A stretch of DNA of 7,720 nucleotides from JAVVTQ01 sp036653595 (GTDB taxonomy: Bacteria > Bacillota > Clostridia > Oscillospirales > Ruminococcaceae). Below, one piece after another: positions 1-6,384 of this stretch (positions are counted from its first letter, which is position 1; every line of letters begins with the position of its first letter). The translations under genes and the position numbers were made by a program. Under the pieces are notes generated by a model. It was not told the origin of the DNA, ran no database searches, and saw only the letters and a program-made list of their open reading frames with translations. The stretch is from positions 1 to 7,720 of the forward strand of contig JAVVTQ010000056.1 of NCBI GenBank assembly GCA_036653595.1, written 5' to 3'.

Positions 1-74
1 AGTCCCTGACAATAAAGACTTTGACCTAAAAGCCCTTAGCCCCTAATTTAAAAGCCCTTGACCTTAATTAAAGC
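1..74 (-). repeat. Left inverted-repeat array (GTCAAGGGC-type units)
   Basis: Read on the minus strand, this stretch is a run of degenerate short units built on GGTCAAGGGCTTTT and ending in GTCAGGGACT. Bases 1-50 align in inverted orientation with 7635-7685 at about 46 of 51 columns, with four mismatches and one single-base gap. It encodes nothing recognisable. The outermost ten bases, AGTCCCTGAC, are the exact reverse complement of 7676-7685. It may be a dispersed intergenic repeat; a transposon end is less likely because no transposase lies between the arms. Confidence 0.8.
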
Positions 75-160
75 TTCAATGATTACAACGACAAGCTATA
101 TAAAACATGCATTTATGAGGTGCTCTTCGAAAATGCAGAGAAAATCTAACGCATCTCTTC

Positions 161-197
161 GGTTTTCACTCGTTTTTGTTTATGCCGAGTGAGAACC
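161..197. other. Long hairpin of unknown role
   Basis: GGTTTTCACTCG (161-172) pairs with CGAGTGAGAACC (186-197) over 12 base pairs with one G-T wobble, closing a 13-base T-rich loop. No T-run follows the stem on either strand, so it is a poor intrinsic terminator. It lies between the left repeat and the terminator at 225-269. It could be an RNA processing or stability element, or part of a decayed repeat. Confidence 0.45.
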
Positions 198-224
198 GCG
201 TTTGCGAAATCTTTTTATACAACC

Positions 225-269
225 AAAAGCAGCACCGCCGCTCCATTTGGAGAAGCAGGTGCTGCTTTT
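225..269 (-). terminator. Terminator of the DUF1232 gene, possibly bidirectional
   Basis: AAAAGCAGCACC (225-236) and GGTGCTGCTTTT (258-269) are perfectly complementary over 12 bases. The loop contains a smaller hairpin, CTCC/GGAG (241-244 and 249-252). On the minus strand the stem runs into TTTT about 70 bases after the DUF1232 stop, as expected for an intrinsic terminator. Because both sides carry A or T runs, it could also stop transcription entering from the left. Confidence 0.8.
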
Positions 270-339
270 CTTATACTTGCGTTTTGTCCGGCAAAACCAA
301 CCGGCTTTTTCGATTTATACATTTTTGCGCGCGTGAACC

Positions 340-684
340 CTAATTTAAAACTATGTACAAAACAAGCGCCGCCGCAAGCACCCATATCAAAATGATTGGA
401 ACGGCAAAGTACCACTTTTTCGGCAGCGCTTCGGATTTTTTCGATTTCGCCTGCTCCTCGCACTGCGCCATGATGTGCTTCGGTATCAGCTTTATGCAAA
501 GCGCTATCATTGCAGGCAAAATCAACAGGTCATCCAAATATCCGAGAACGGGAATAAAGTCAGGTATAATGTCGATTGGAGAAAGAGCATATGCGACGGT
601 CAGCCCTGCGAAAATCTTTGCCAAAATCGGGGTGTCCTTGCGGCGAAAGGCAAGCAAGACAGCGGACACCTTCTGTTTGAGCAT
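340..684 (-). CDS. DUF1232 / YkvA-like small membrane protein
   Basis: This 114-residue protein carries the signature of the DUF1232 (YkvA-like) family. Residues 32-55 contain YALSPIDIIPDFIPVLGYLDD, the hallmark of the family and almost identical to its consensus; the motif sits in a hydrophobic, probably membrane-inserted hairpin (about 20-67). A second strongly hydrophobic segment at 91-112 forms a C-terminal membrane anchor, after a charged linker (about 70-90). The family's function is not established. The ATG at 684 has no clear Shine-Dalgarno site, and the frame stays open upstream to a TAA near 718 without another usual start codon, so the N-terminus is uncertain; relatives often carry a slightly longer basic N-terminus. 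The gene lies 85 bases downstream of the membrane protein at 770-1477, with no terminator between, so the two may share a transcript. It is followed by the hairpin terminator at 225-269. Confidence 0.88.
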   Translation of the reverse strand: MLKQKVSAVLLAFRRKDTPILAKIFAGLTVAYALSPIDIIPDFIPVLGYLDDLLILPAMIALCIKLIPKHIMAQCEEQAKSKKSEALPKKWYFAVPIILIWVLAAALVLYIVLN

Positions 685-769
685 GGCTGCTTTGACTTTG
701 ATACTCTGCTTCGTGCTTTAAACGCCTCCAATGCGCGGCGATATTTTGCAAGGTCGGTTTAGGAAATGC

Positions 770-1477
770 CTATTCCGCTTTTCCGTCTGTTTCGAGCGCG
801 TCCAGCTTGGCCTTTGCGCCCTCTGCACAGAAATCGCAGGGGTCAGATCTCTTTGCGCCGATGGCCTCATCTATTGTGCCCTTGGCCACATTTTCAGAAT
901 GGCGCAGAGTCTGGCAGTCCTCGCTGTAGTGATATGATTTTCCGAAAGTTGTCCAATAAACAGTGCCCGTATAGTTTGGGTATTGCTCTGCGACAGCCTT
1001 TGCGCGCTCTACGTCCTCTGACGACACTGGGTTCCAGTCATATGAGGATGCGCCGGAGATGAGAAGTGCGGCAGCAGCGACTATCGTCACGATTTTCTTC
1101 GTCTTTCCGTCGAGATCCTTGTTTGCAAGGAACAGAATGATGATTGGGACAAAGGCGATTACGGACATGATAACGCCGAGGTTGTTCCACAACCAGAACT
1201 TCAGCTTGTTCTTTTCCGAGGCCGGGTCTATGCGGTTTGATTTTTTCCAGAGCAGAGATCCGATTATCACCAACACCAAGTCAACGACGAGCGGAATAAT
1301 CAGCCACATTGTCATCTTCTCGGGCGTGACAAAAATCGTTTTGTTTAAAATTAATACGGCCACTACCTCGCAAGCGATACCGAGCAGCCAAAAAACGAAT
1401 GCAAGCACACGAAGACCGATTGCGGATTTTCCGGATTTGACTGCCGTCGGTGCCGCGGTTTTCTTTGTTTCAGCCAT
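770..1477 (-). CDS. Four-helix membrane protein with C-terminal Cys/His metal-binding-like module
   Basis: I do not recognise this 235-residue protein as a named family. A short Lys/Ala-rich N-terminus is followed by four hydrophobic segments (about 20-44, 56-79, 95-118 and 128-144), so the first two thirds are membrane-embedded. The soluble C-terminus has the pattern VYWTTFGKSYH-x4-C, then a Gly-x3-Glu-Ala stretch, then DPCDFC. His183, Cys188, Cys214 and Cys217 would make a plausible CHCC zinc site. Similar 'YxT..GkxYH...C..L...PC..C' modules are common at the ends of clostridial membrane or secreted proteins, where their role is mostly unknown. The positive-inside rule, with a basic N-terminus and a basic loop at 78-93, suggests that both ends face the cytoplasm, but this is weak. 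The start is well supported: AGGAGGAG lies seven bases before the ATG at 1477. A matching promoter is at 1515-1543. The stop is TAG at 770-772. Confidence 0.8.
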   Translation of the reverse strand: MAETKKTAAPTAVKSGKSAIGLRVLAFVFWLLGIACEVVAVLILNKTIFVTPEKMTMWLIIPLVVDLVLVIIGSLLWKKSNRIDPASEKNKLKFWLWNNLGVIMSVIAFVPIIILFLANKDLDGKTKKIVTIVAAAALLISGASSYDWNPVSSEDVERAKAVAEQYPNYTGTVYWTTFGKSYHYSEDCQTLRHSENVAKGTIDEAIGAKRSDPCDFCAEGAKAKLDALETDGKAE

Positions 1478-1514
1478 TATAGTTCTCCTCCTCTAATTTA
1501 TATTGTATAAACAT

Positions 1515-1543
1515 AATATACCAAACATTGCAAACTAATGCAA
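1515..1543 (-). promoter_or_regulatory. Sigma-A-type promoter of the 770-1477 gene
   Basis: On the minus strand, TTGCAT (1538-1543) and TATATT (1515-1520) are separated by exactly 17 bases. Transcription would start near 1508, giving a leader of about 30 bases that contains the strong AGGAGGAG site. No terminator separates this gene from the DUF1232 gene, so the promoter could serve both. Confidence 0.6.
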
Positions 1544-1586
1544 TTAAAAAAGATAAAGTCACTCAATGCTCATAGCTCACACAAAT

Positions 1587-1625
1587 GAAAACGGAGCTTG
1601 CCCCTTTTATTGAGTAAAGCTCCGT
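1587..1625 (-). terminator. Intrinsic terminator of ileS
   Basis: On the minus strand ACGGAGCTT (1617-1625) pairs perfectly with AAGCTCCGT (1591-1599) over nine bases, followed by TTTTCATTT. The loop is 17 bases. The hairpin begins about 42 bases after the ileS stop and separates ileS from the next minus-strand gene, which has its own promoter. Confidence 0.85.
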
Positions 1626-1666
1626 CATATTTATGCGTTTTGTTCGATTTTGACCGATAAAAATGC

Positions 1667-4600
1667 CTATGCGCGACGCATCATAACCTTGACGTCAACA
1701 CCGTCGACCTCAAAGCTCTCGCTTATCTCGGGTTTTTCGAGCGGCTCTTTTGAGATTGTGGCGAGCAGCTCGCTCTCCACATATTCGCCGTTTTCACCGA
1801 TGACCTTTTCAAGCGACGATTTCGTCTCGATATAAACCACAATTCTGTCGTCCACGTTGAATTCCGCCGTTTTGCGCATAACCTGGCACTGTCTTAGCAT
1901 GTCGCGCAGCCTGCCCTCATCCATCAGTTCGGGCGTGACTATCGTGTCGAGCGCCACAAGGAGATCGCCCTCCTGCTCCAGCGTGATGTGCTTTTTGGGA
2001 ACCGCGCAAAGCAGAAAAATTCGCGCCGGCAGCGCTCTGTCAAAGCCGGTCACCGCGACGTCGCCGCCAAGTCGTATTTCGTCAACAGTGCGCTGCATAT
2101 CCGCATCCGACTGCGCGGTGAGAAGCTCCTTGACCTTGTTGACATCGGCCTTTAAAACCGAACCTGCCTGTTTGAAGTCCAGCGCGGCCACATAATCCTC
2201 AAGTATAGAGCGGTCATCTATTATCTTGACAGCCTTGACATTGACCTCGCTCTTTATGACATCCAAAAGAACCTGTTCGATGGCGGGTGCTTTTTCACCG
2301 CTGCAAATATAAAGTGTGGCGAGCGGCTGTCTTATGCGTATCTGCTTTTCACTGCGAAGCTTTAGCACAAGTGATATGACAGAGCGCGCGTAATCGACCT
2401 GTGCGATAATAGCATCCTTTGTGTCAACGCCGGAAAGCACTGTCGGCCAGTCACTGAGATGAACCGAATCCTCAATGCCGTCCTCATAGCGCGCTATCAC
2501 ATTTTTCCAGACATATTCCGTCATAAACGGAATTATCGGAGCCATAACCTGTGTGATTTTCTTAATGGCATAGAGCAGCACCGTGTAGGCGGTCTGCTTG
2601 TCCGCATTGTTCTCCACCTTCCAGAAGCGGCGGCGGTTTACGCGAATGTAAAAGTTCGATATGTCGTCAATTGCCTTTTCAAAAACCGTGACCACATTTT
2701 TTGTGGTGTATTCGTTCATCGCCTCGGTGGCGGACTCAATAAAGCTGTTGACCGTTGTCACAAGCCATTTATCAATTGGCGCCAATGCGGCGACCTCAAG
2801 CTTGCTCGTATCGACGGTCGGGTGGTCAACCTCAGCATATGTCACGAAGAACGTCGAGAGGTTCCAATACCCCAGAAGCTTGCGCTTAGCCGCATCCCCC
2901 AGATTAAAGCCAAAGCGCACGTCCGTTGACATCGAGGAGGAAGCAAACAGATAGCGCGAGGCATCGGCGCCGATTTTGTCGGCCGCCTCATCAAACTTAA
3001 TCATAAAGCCCGTCTTGCTGAAGCGGCTGCCATCCTCGGCCGCCACCATTCCATGCGTCCCGACCTCGAGATACGGCGGCTCGTCGATGAGCACAGTGCT
3101 CATGAAAAGCATGGAGTAAAACCAGAGGCGGATTTGCTCTTTCATCTCCACTACGTATTCGGCCGGGAAATAGCTCTTCCAATATTCCCTGTCCTCAAAG
3201 TACTTGAGCGTGGAAAACGGGACAATGCCCGCGTCCAGCCACACGTCGCCAACCTCGGGCACTCGGCTGACGTGCGCTTTGCATTTTGGACACTTGATTT
3301 CAACCTTGTCAATCCACGGACGGTGAATATGCGGGAGAGCATCCACAAGAGACGCGTCAACTGCCAATTCCCGAAGCTCCTCGCGAGAGCCGACCACGGT
3401 CAGCTTTCCGCACTCCTCGCAGACATAAAAAGGAAGCGGAAGACCGTAGAAGCGCTTTCTGGAAATATTCCAGTCCGACATGTTGTTGAGCCAATCCAGC
3501 ATGCGCTTGCCCTGATATGGCGGATTCCACTTGACCTTGCTCGCATTGGCTATGAGGCGCGGGCGCAGCTCCTCGACATCGATGGCCCATTCCTTTACGC
3601 AGCGAAAGAGTATCTCTGTCTTGCAGCGCCAACATACGGGATAGCTGTGCTTGAAAGGGTGCGTGTAAAACAGCTTTTTGCGCTTTTTCAGCTCTTCAAA
3701 AATCTCATCGCGCGCGAGCTTTGCATCCTTGCCGGCGAGAAAACCGGCTTCCTTTAGAAAAATGCCGTATTCGTCTATGGGGATGATGACGGCGAGCTTT
3801 TCGCGAAGCCCCAGCTCATAGTCCTCTGCGCCGCAGCCGGGAGCAATGTGGACAACTCCGCAGCCCTCATCATCAAGTACCTCGTCCCACATCACAACCT
3901 TGTGCTCAATATCCTTTTGCAGTTCCAATTCCGGAAAGCAAGTCTCAAACTCTCTGCCGGCGAGCGCCTCGCCCTTGAAGCTGTCGAGAATCTGCGCTTT
4001 TCCGGCAAATTTTGTGTTGAAATATGTTTTGCCCATTATGAGTGGGCGCGCTTCGCCGTCGAGCTTGACCTTGACATAGTCAAGTTGCGGATTGACAGCC
4101 AGAGCGACGTTGCTCGTGAGTGTCCAAGGTGTCGTCGTCCAGACGAGCATATCGGCATCCTCTCCGACAAGCGGAAGCTTGATGAAGACCGCTATGTGCT
4201 CCACTTCTTTGTAGGAGCCGGACATCTCGTGCTCTGAGAGCGAGGTGCCGCAGCGCGGGCACCATGGCATCGGCTTGTATATCTGCTTGAGCCAGCCATT
4301 TTCATGACAGATTTTCAGCACCTGCCATATCGCTGTGATGTTGTTGTCCTTATAGGTATAGTAAGAGTTGTCCCAGTCCATCCACTGCCCCAGGCGCTTT
4401 GACTGCTCTGTGATTATACCGGAGAACTTTTTCACACGCTCTATACATTTATCTGAGAACTTGTCCAGTCCATATTCCTCTATGTCCTTTTTCGTCTTAA
4501 AGCCCAGGTCCTTTTCAACCTCAACTTCAACCCACAGACCCTGTCCGTCAAAGCCGTTGCGGTAGTGACTTTGGTAGCCCTGCATGGCTTTAAAGCGCAA

Positions 4601-4804
4601 AAAAGTATCCTTGAGCGTTCTTCCCCAAGCGTGGTGTATTCCCATCGGATTGTTCGCGGTTATCGGTCCATCTATAAACTTGTATTTTTTTCCGTTTGCG
4701 TTTTTTTCCTTTAACCTGCCAAAGTAATTTTCTCTTTCCCACTCGGCAAGTATCTGCTCTTCATTTTCGACAAAAGAGTAGTTAAAATCGAACTTCTCCG
4801 CCAT
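1667..4804 (-). CDS. ileS: Isoleucyl-tRNA synthetase, type 2 (IleRS2) with altered HIGH motif
   Basis: This cytoplasmic class I synthetase joins isoleucine to tRNA-Ile using ATP. Its 1045 residues match the usual IleRS2 (eukaryote-like) length. Residues 55-58, where HIGH is expected inside GP-x2-AN...KD, read GIHH; the KMSKS position reads RFSKT (594-598). The CP1 editing domain looks intact: WTTTPWT at 222-228 and GCGVVHIAPGCGAEDY at 314-329, including Asp328. CPRC (182-185), CWRC (391-394) and the pair CEEC/CPKC (462-465, 505-508) are probable metal sites; RVPEVGDVWLDAG follows. The C-terminal part is the anticodon-binding helical domain plus the long type-2 tail. The frame is open to an ATG at 4843, but I place the start at 4804: GGAGG lies five bases before it, giving MAEKFDF, whereas the 4843 ATG has no site and lies about 15 bases from the predicted transcript start. 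It has its own promoter and terminator. It may be the only IleRS or a second copy; the window cannot tell. Confidence 0.96.
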   Translation of the reverse strand: MAEKFDFNYSFVENEEQILAEWERENYFGRLKEKNANGKKYKFIDGPITANNPMGIHHAWGRTLKDTFLRFKAMQGYQSHYRNGFDGQGLWVEVEVEKDLGFKTKKDIEEYGLDKFSDKCIERVKKFSGIITEQSKRLGQWMDWDNSYYTYKDNNITAIWQVLKICHENGWLKQIYKPMPWCPRCGTSLSEHEMSGSYKEVEHIAVFIKLPLVGEDADMLVWTTTPWTLTSNVALAVNPQLDYVKVKLDGEARPLIMGKTYFNTKFAGKAQILDSFKGEALAGREFETCFPELELQKDIEHKVVMWDEVLDDEGCGVVHIAPGCGAEDYELGLREKLAVIIPIDEYGIFLKEAGFLAGKDAKLARDEIFEELKKRKKLFYTHPFKHSYPVCWRCKTEILFRCVKEWAIDVEELRPRLIANASKVKWNPPYQGKRMLDWLNNMSDWNISRKRFYGLPLPFYVCEECGKLTVVGSREELRELAVDASLVDALPHIHRPWIDKVEIKCPKCKAHVSRVPEVGDVWLDAGIVPFSTLKYFEDREYWKSYFPAEYVVEMKEQIRLWFYSMLFMSTVLIDEPPYLEVGTHGMVAAEDGSRFSKTGFMIKFDEAADKIGADASRYLFASSSMSTDVRFGFNLGDAAKRKLLGYWNLSTFFVTYAEVDHPTVDTSKLEVAALAPIDKWLVTTVNSFIESATEAMNEYTTKNVVTVFEKAIDDISNFYIRVNRRRFWKVENNADKQTAYTVLLYAIKKITQVMAPIIPFMTEYVWKNVIARYEDGIEDSVHLSDWPTVLSGVDTKDAIIAQVDYARSVISLVLKLRSEKQIRIRQPLATLYICSGEKAPAIEQVLLDVIKSEVNVKAVKIIDDRSILEDYVAALDFKQAGSVLKADVNKVKELLTAQSDADMQRTVDEIRLGGDVAVTGFDRALPARIFLLCAVPKKHITLEQEGDLLVALDTIVTPELMDEGRLRDMLRQCQVMRKTAEFNVDDRIVVYIETKSSLEKVIGENGEYVESELLATISKEPLEKPEISESFEVDGVDVKVMMRRA
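4631..4642 (-). other. GIHH codons replacing the HIGH signature
   Basis: The codons GGA ATA CAC CAC encode Gly55-Ile-His-His58. Aligning the flanking GP...AN and LKD residues with standard IleRS places Gly where the first His, and His where the Gly, of HIGH normally stand. The reading frame is uninterrupted on both sides, so this is not a sequencing frameshift. Confidence 0.85.
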
Positions 4805-4864
4805 TGCTGCCTCCATAAAGCTCAAAGATTTATATATATCCATAAAAGTACATAAGCACTTTTG

Positions 4865-4893
4865 AGTATAACATTACAGAAAGTTGAAATCAA
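4865..4893 (-). promoter_or_regulatory. Sigma-A-type promoter of ileS
   Basis: On the minus strand TTGATT (4888-4893) and TATACT (4865-4870) are separated by exactly 17 bases. Transcription would begin near 4858, so the leader to the start at 4804 is only about 54 bases. A T-box or other large riboswitch would not fit if this is the main promoter. Confidence 0.6.
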
Positions 4894-5148
4894 GGGCTGT
4901 GTCTGCTCTCGGCACCTGCCGCTCGCACAAATGCGCCCTTTTTGATGCTTGTCTCTGCTTGTTTTGGCACACGTGATGCCGCAGCATTGCGCAGCTGCTG
5001 ATTTTGCGATTTTCGCGCCCTTTGCGCGATGCCGCGAATTGTTTTTGCTCTCATCGCTGACTGTAAGCAAATATGGCTCTTGGCCGCAGCTGCTCGCTTT
5101 CATGTTTTTATACGCTGCTCAAGAGATTTATACCCTCTTTTCTTCAAA

Positions 5149-5177
5149 TTGCATTATTGACTTGAGCGAAGTATAAT
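5149..5177 (+). promoter_or_regulatory. Sigma-A-type promoter of ldhA-ywbE
   Basis: TTGCAT (5149-5154) and a perfect TATAAT (5172-5177) are separated by exactly 17 bases. Transcription would start near 5184, leaving a leader of about 140 bases before the ldhA start. That leader contains a short imperfect palindrome at 5285-5303 but no riboswitch I recognise. Confidence 0.6.
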
Positions 5178-5284
5178 ATCACTGTAGCTCGCCGCTCGCA
5201 ACGGCACTCTGTCGGCGGCAAAGCGCGGAGCTTTTGCGAAATTTATAAATCCCTTCGGTTTATCTCAAAATTGCGGCAAAATAC

Positions 5285-5303
5285 TTGTGACGGATTGTCA
5301 AAA
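5285..5303. promoter_or_regulatory. Imperfect palindrome, possible Rex-like operator
   Basis: TTGTGAC (5285-5291) and GTCAAAA (5297-5303) form an inverted repeat matching at six of seven positions, with five bases between. Rex, the NADH-sensing repressor, binds TTGTGAA/TTGTTAA palindromes upstream of lactate and alcohol dehydrogenase genes in Gram-positive bacteria. The spacing here is one base longer than usual and the site lies about 100 bases after the predicted transcript start, so this is a tentative call. Confidence 0.3.
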
Positions 5304-5324
5304 CTATATTTTATGGAGGGCTAT

Positions 5325-6362
5325 ATGGAGAAAATTGCATTTTTTGACACAAAACCATATGATAGGCTGTGGTTTGACGCTCAGAATAAGAATTATGACA
5401 TCAAGTACTTTGAGAGCAAGCTCAATTCGGAAACAGCAAAGCTTGCACAGGGCTGCAGCGGCGCCTGCGCCTTTGTAAATGACAATGTAAACAGCGACGC
5501 CATTGAAGCTCTGTGCGCTGTAGGCGTGAAAGTGCTCGCTATGCGTTGCGCCGGCTACAGCAATGTAGACTTTAAAGCAGCTTACCAAAAGCTCACAATA
5601 GTCAGGGTTCCCGCCTATTCCCCTTATGCTGTCGCCGAACATGCAATGGCGCTCCTACAAACACTCAACCGCAAAATTCACAAGGCATATATCAGAACAC
5701 GCGACTTCAATTTCAGCCTGTCCGGAATGACGGGAATCGATTTACACGGCAAGACGGTGGGCGTTGTCGGCACAGGAAAAATAGGTCGGGTTTTTATCGA
5801 TATTTGCCGCGGCTACGGCATGAAAGTTATAGCCTATGACCTTTTCCCTCAACCGGACAGCGACATCGATTATGTCGCGTTGGACGAGCTTCTCAAAAGC
5901 AGTGATGTGATTTCACTGCATTGTCCGCTCACCGACAAGACGCGGCATCTGCTTGATGCGGGCGCCCTCGCAAAGGTAAAGCCCGGTGTTTTTATTGTAA
6001 ACACCTCACGCGGAGCGCTTATAGACAGCGCCGCACTGCTCGAGGCTCTAAACTCCGGGCGGGTTCGCGGAGCCGGCCTAGACGTGTACGAGGAGGAGGC
6101 TGACTATTTCTATGAGGACCGCTCTGACACAATTGTGCGCGACGACACGTTGGCACTGCTCATCTCACGCCCCAATGTAATCGTGACATCACATCAGGCT
6201 TTTCTCACAGAGGAGGCTTTGCTCAACATAGCCAAAACCACGCTGTCAAATTTGGACGAGTACTATGCCGGCGGCTCGCTCACAAACGAGGTTTGTTATC
6301 AATGTGACGCGGGAAAGGTCGCCGAAAACTGCAGACAAAAAAGAGGAAAGCGCTGCTTTTAG
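5325..6362 (+). CDS. ldhA: D-lactate dehydrogenase (D-2-hydroxyacid dehydrogenase family)
   Basis: This 345-residue cytoplasmic enzyme should reduce pyruvate to D-lactate with NADH, regenerating NAD in fermentation. The NAD-binding loop is GTGKIG (149-154), with Asp172 placed to favour NAD over NADP. HCPLTDKTRHLL (199-210) and NTSRGALID (226-234) follow. By comparison with E. coli LdhA, the catalytic residues are Arg229, Glu258 and His290; SHQAFLTEEAL (289-299) is typical of LdhA rather than of glycerate or phosphoglycerate dehydrogenases. The start at 5325 has GGAGGG four bases upstream; a longer reading from a TTG at 5271 lacks a ribosome site. After SLTNEV (318-323), where LdhA proteins normally end, there is an extra tail of 22 residues with four cysteines (324, 327, 336, 344). 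The ywbE-like gene starts 22 bases after the stop, so the two probably form an operon. Another D-2-hydroxyacid substrate cannot be excluded. Confidence 0.92.
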   Translation: MEKIAFFDTKPYDRLWFDAQNKNYDIKYFESKLNSETAKLAQGCSGACAFVNDNVNSDAIEALCAVGVKVLAMRCAGYSNVDFKAAYQKLTIVRVPAYSPYAVAEHAMALLQTLNRKIHKAYIRTRDFNFSLSGMTGIDLHGKTVGVVGTGKIGRVFIDICRGYGMKVIAYDLFPQPDSDIDYVALDELLKSSDVISLHCPLTDKTRHLLDAGALAKVKPGVFIVNTSRGALIDSAALLEALNSGRVRGAGLDVYEEEADYFYEDRSDTIVRDDTLALLISRPNVIVTSHQAFLTEEALLNIAKTTLSNLDEYYAGGSLTNEVCYQCDAGKVAENCRQKRGKRCF

Positions 6363-6384
6363 GCGCACGAAACGAGGTGCCGCA

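Larger units (their letters stand above)
75..339. other. Gene-free stretch with two hairpins
   Basis: No convincing gene lies between the left repeat and the end of the DUF1232 gene. The short open frames here have no ribosome binding site and no recognisable protein. The stretch holds two hairpins, at 161-197 and 225-269, listed separately. The rest is AT-rich and shows no clear promoter. Confidence 0.6.
4805..5324. other. Divergent intergenic region between ileS and ldhA
   Basis: This 520-base stretch carries the ileS promoter (4865-4893), the ldhA promoter (5149-5177) and the two leaders. I found no convincing gene: the two short open frames at 4822-5103 (minus) and 4949-5176 (plus) have no ribosome binding site and no recognisable domain. 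No T-box sequence (AGGGTGGNACCGCG) is visible on the ileS side. The middle holds a small GC-rich palindrome, TCGCGC/GCGCGA (5013-5029), of unknown meaning. Confidence 0.6.

Noticed and set aside
3053..3757. A 234-codon plus-strand open frame inside ileS
   Set aside because: It is an antisense shadow of the strongly conserved IleRS coding sequence, with no ribosome site and no recognisable protein.
5013..5029. Short GC-rich palindrome TCGCGC/GCGCGA as a terminator
   Set aside because: No gene ends upstream of it on either strand and no T-run follows directly. It is recorded only within the intergenic description.
4822..5103. A 93-codon minus-strand open frame upstream of ileS
   Set aside because: It has no ribosome binding site, overlaps the ileS promoter and leader, and its translation shows no domain or hydrophobic pattern.
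4949..5176. A 75-codon plus-strand open frame in the divergent region, partly hydrophobic
   Set aside because: No Shine-Dalgarno site precedes the start, and the frame ends inside the ldhA promoter. Mild hydrophobicity alone does not support a gene.
4894..5200. A T-box riboswitch upstream of ileS
   Set aside because: The conserved T-box sequence and an accompanying terminator/antiterminator were not found on the minus strand, and a good promoter lies closer to the gene.
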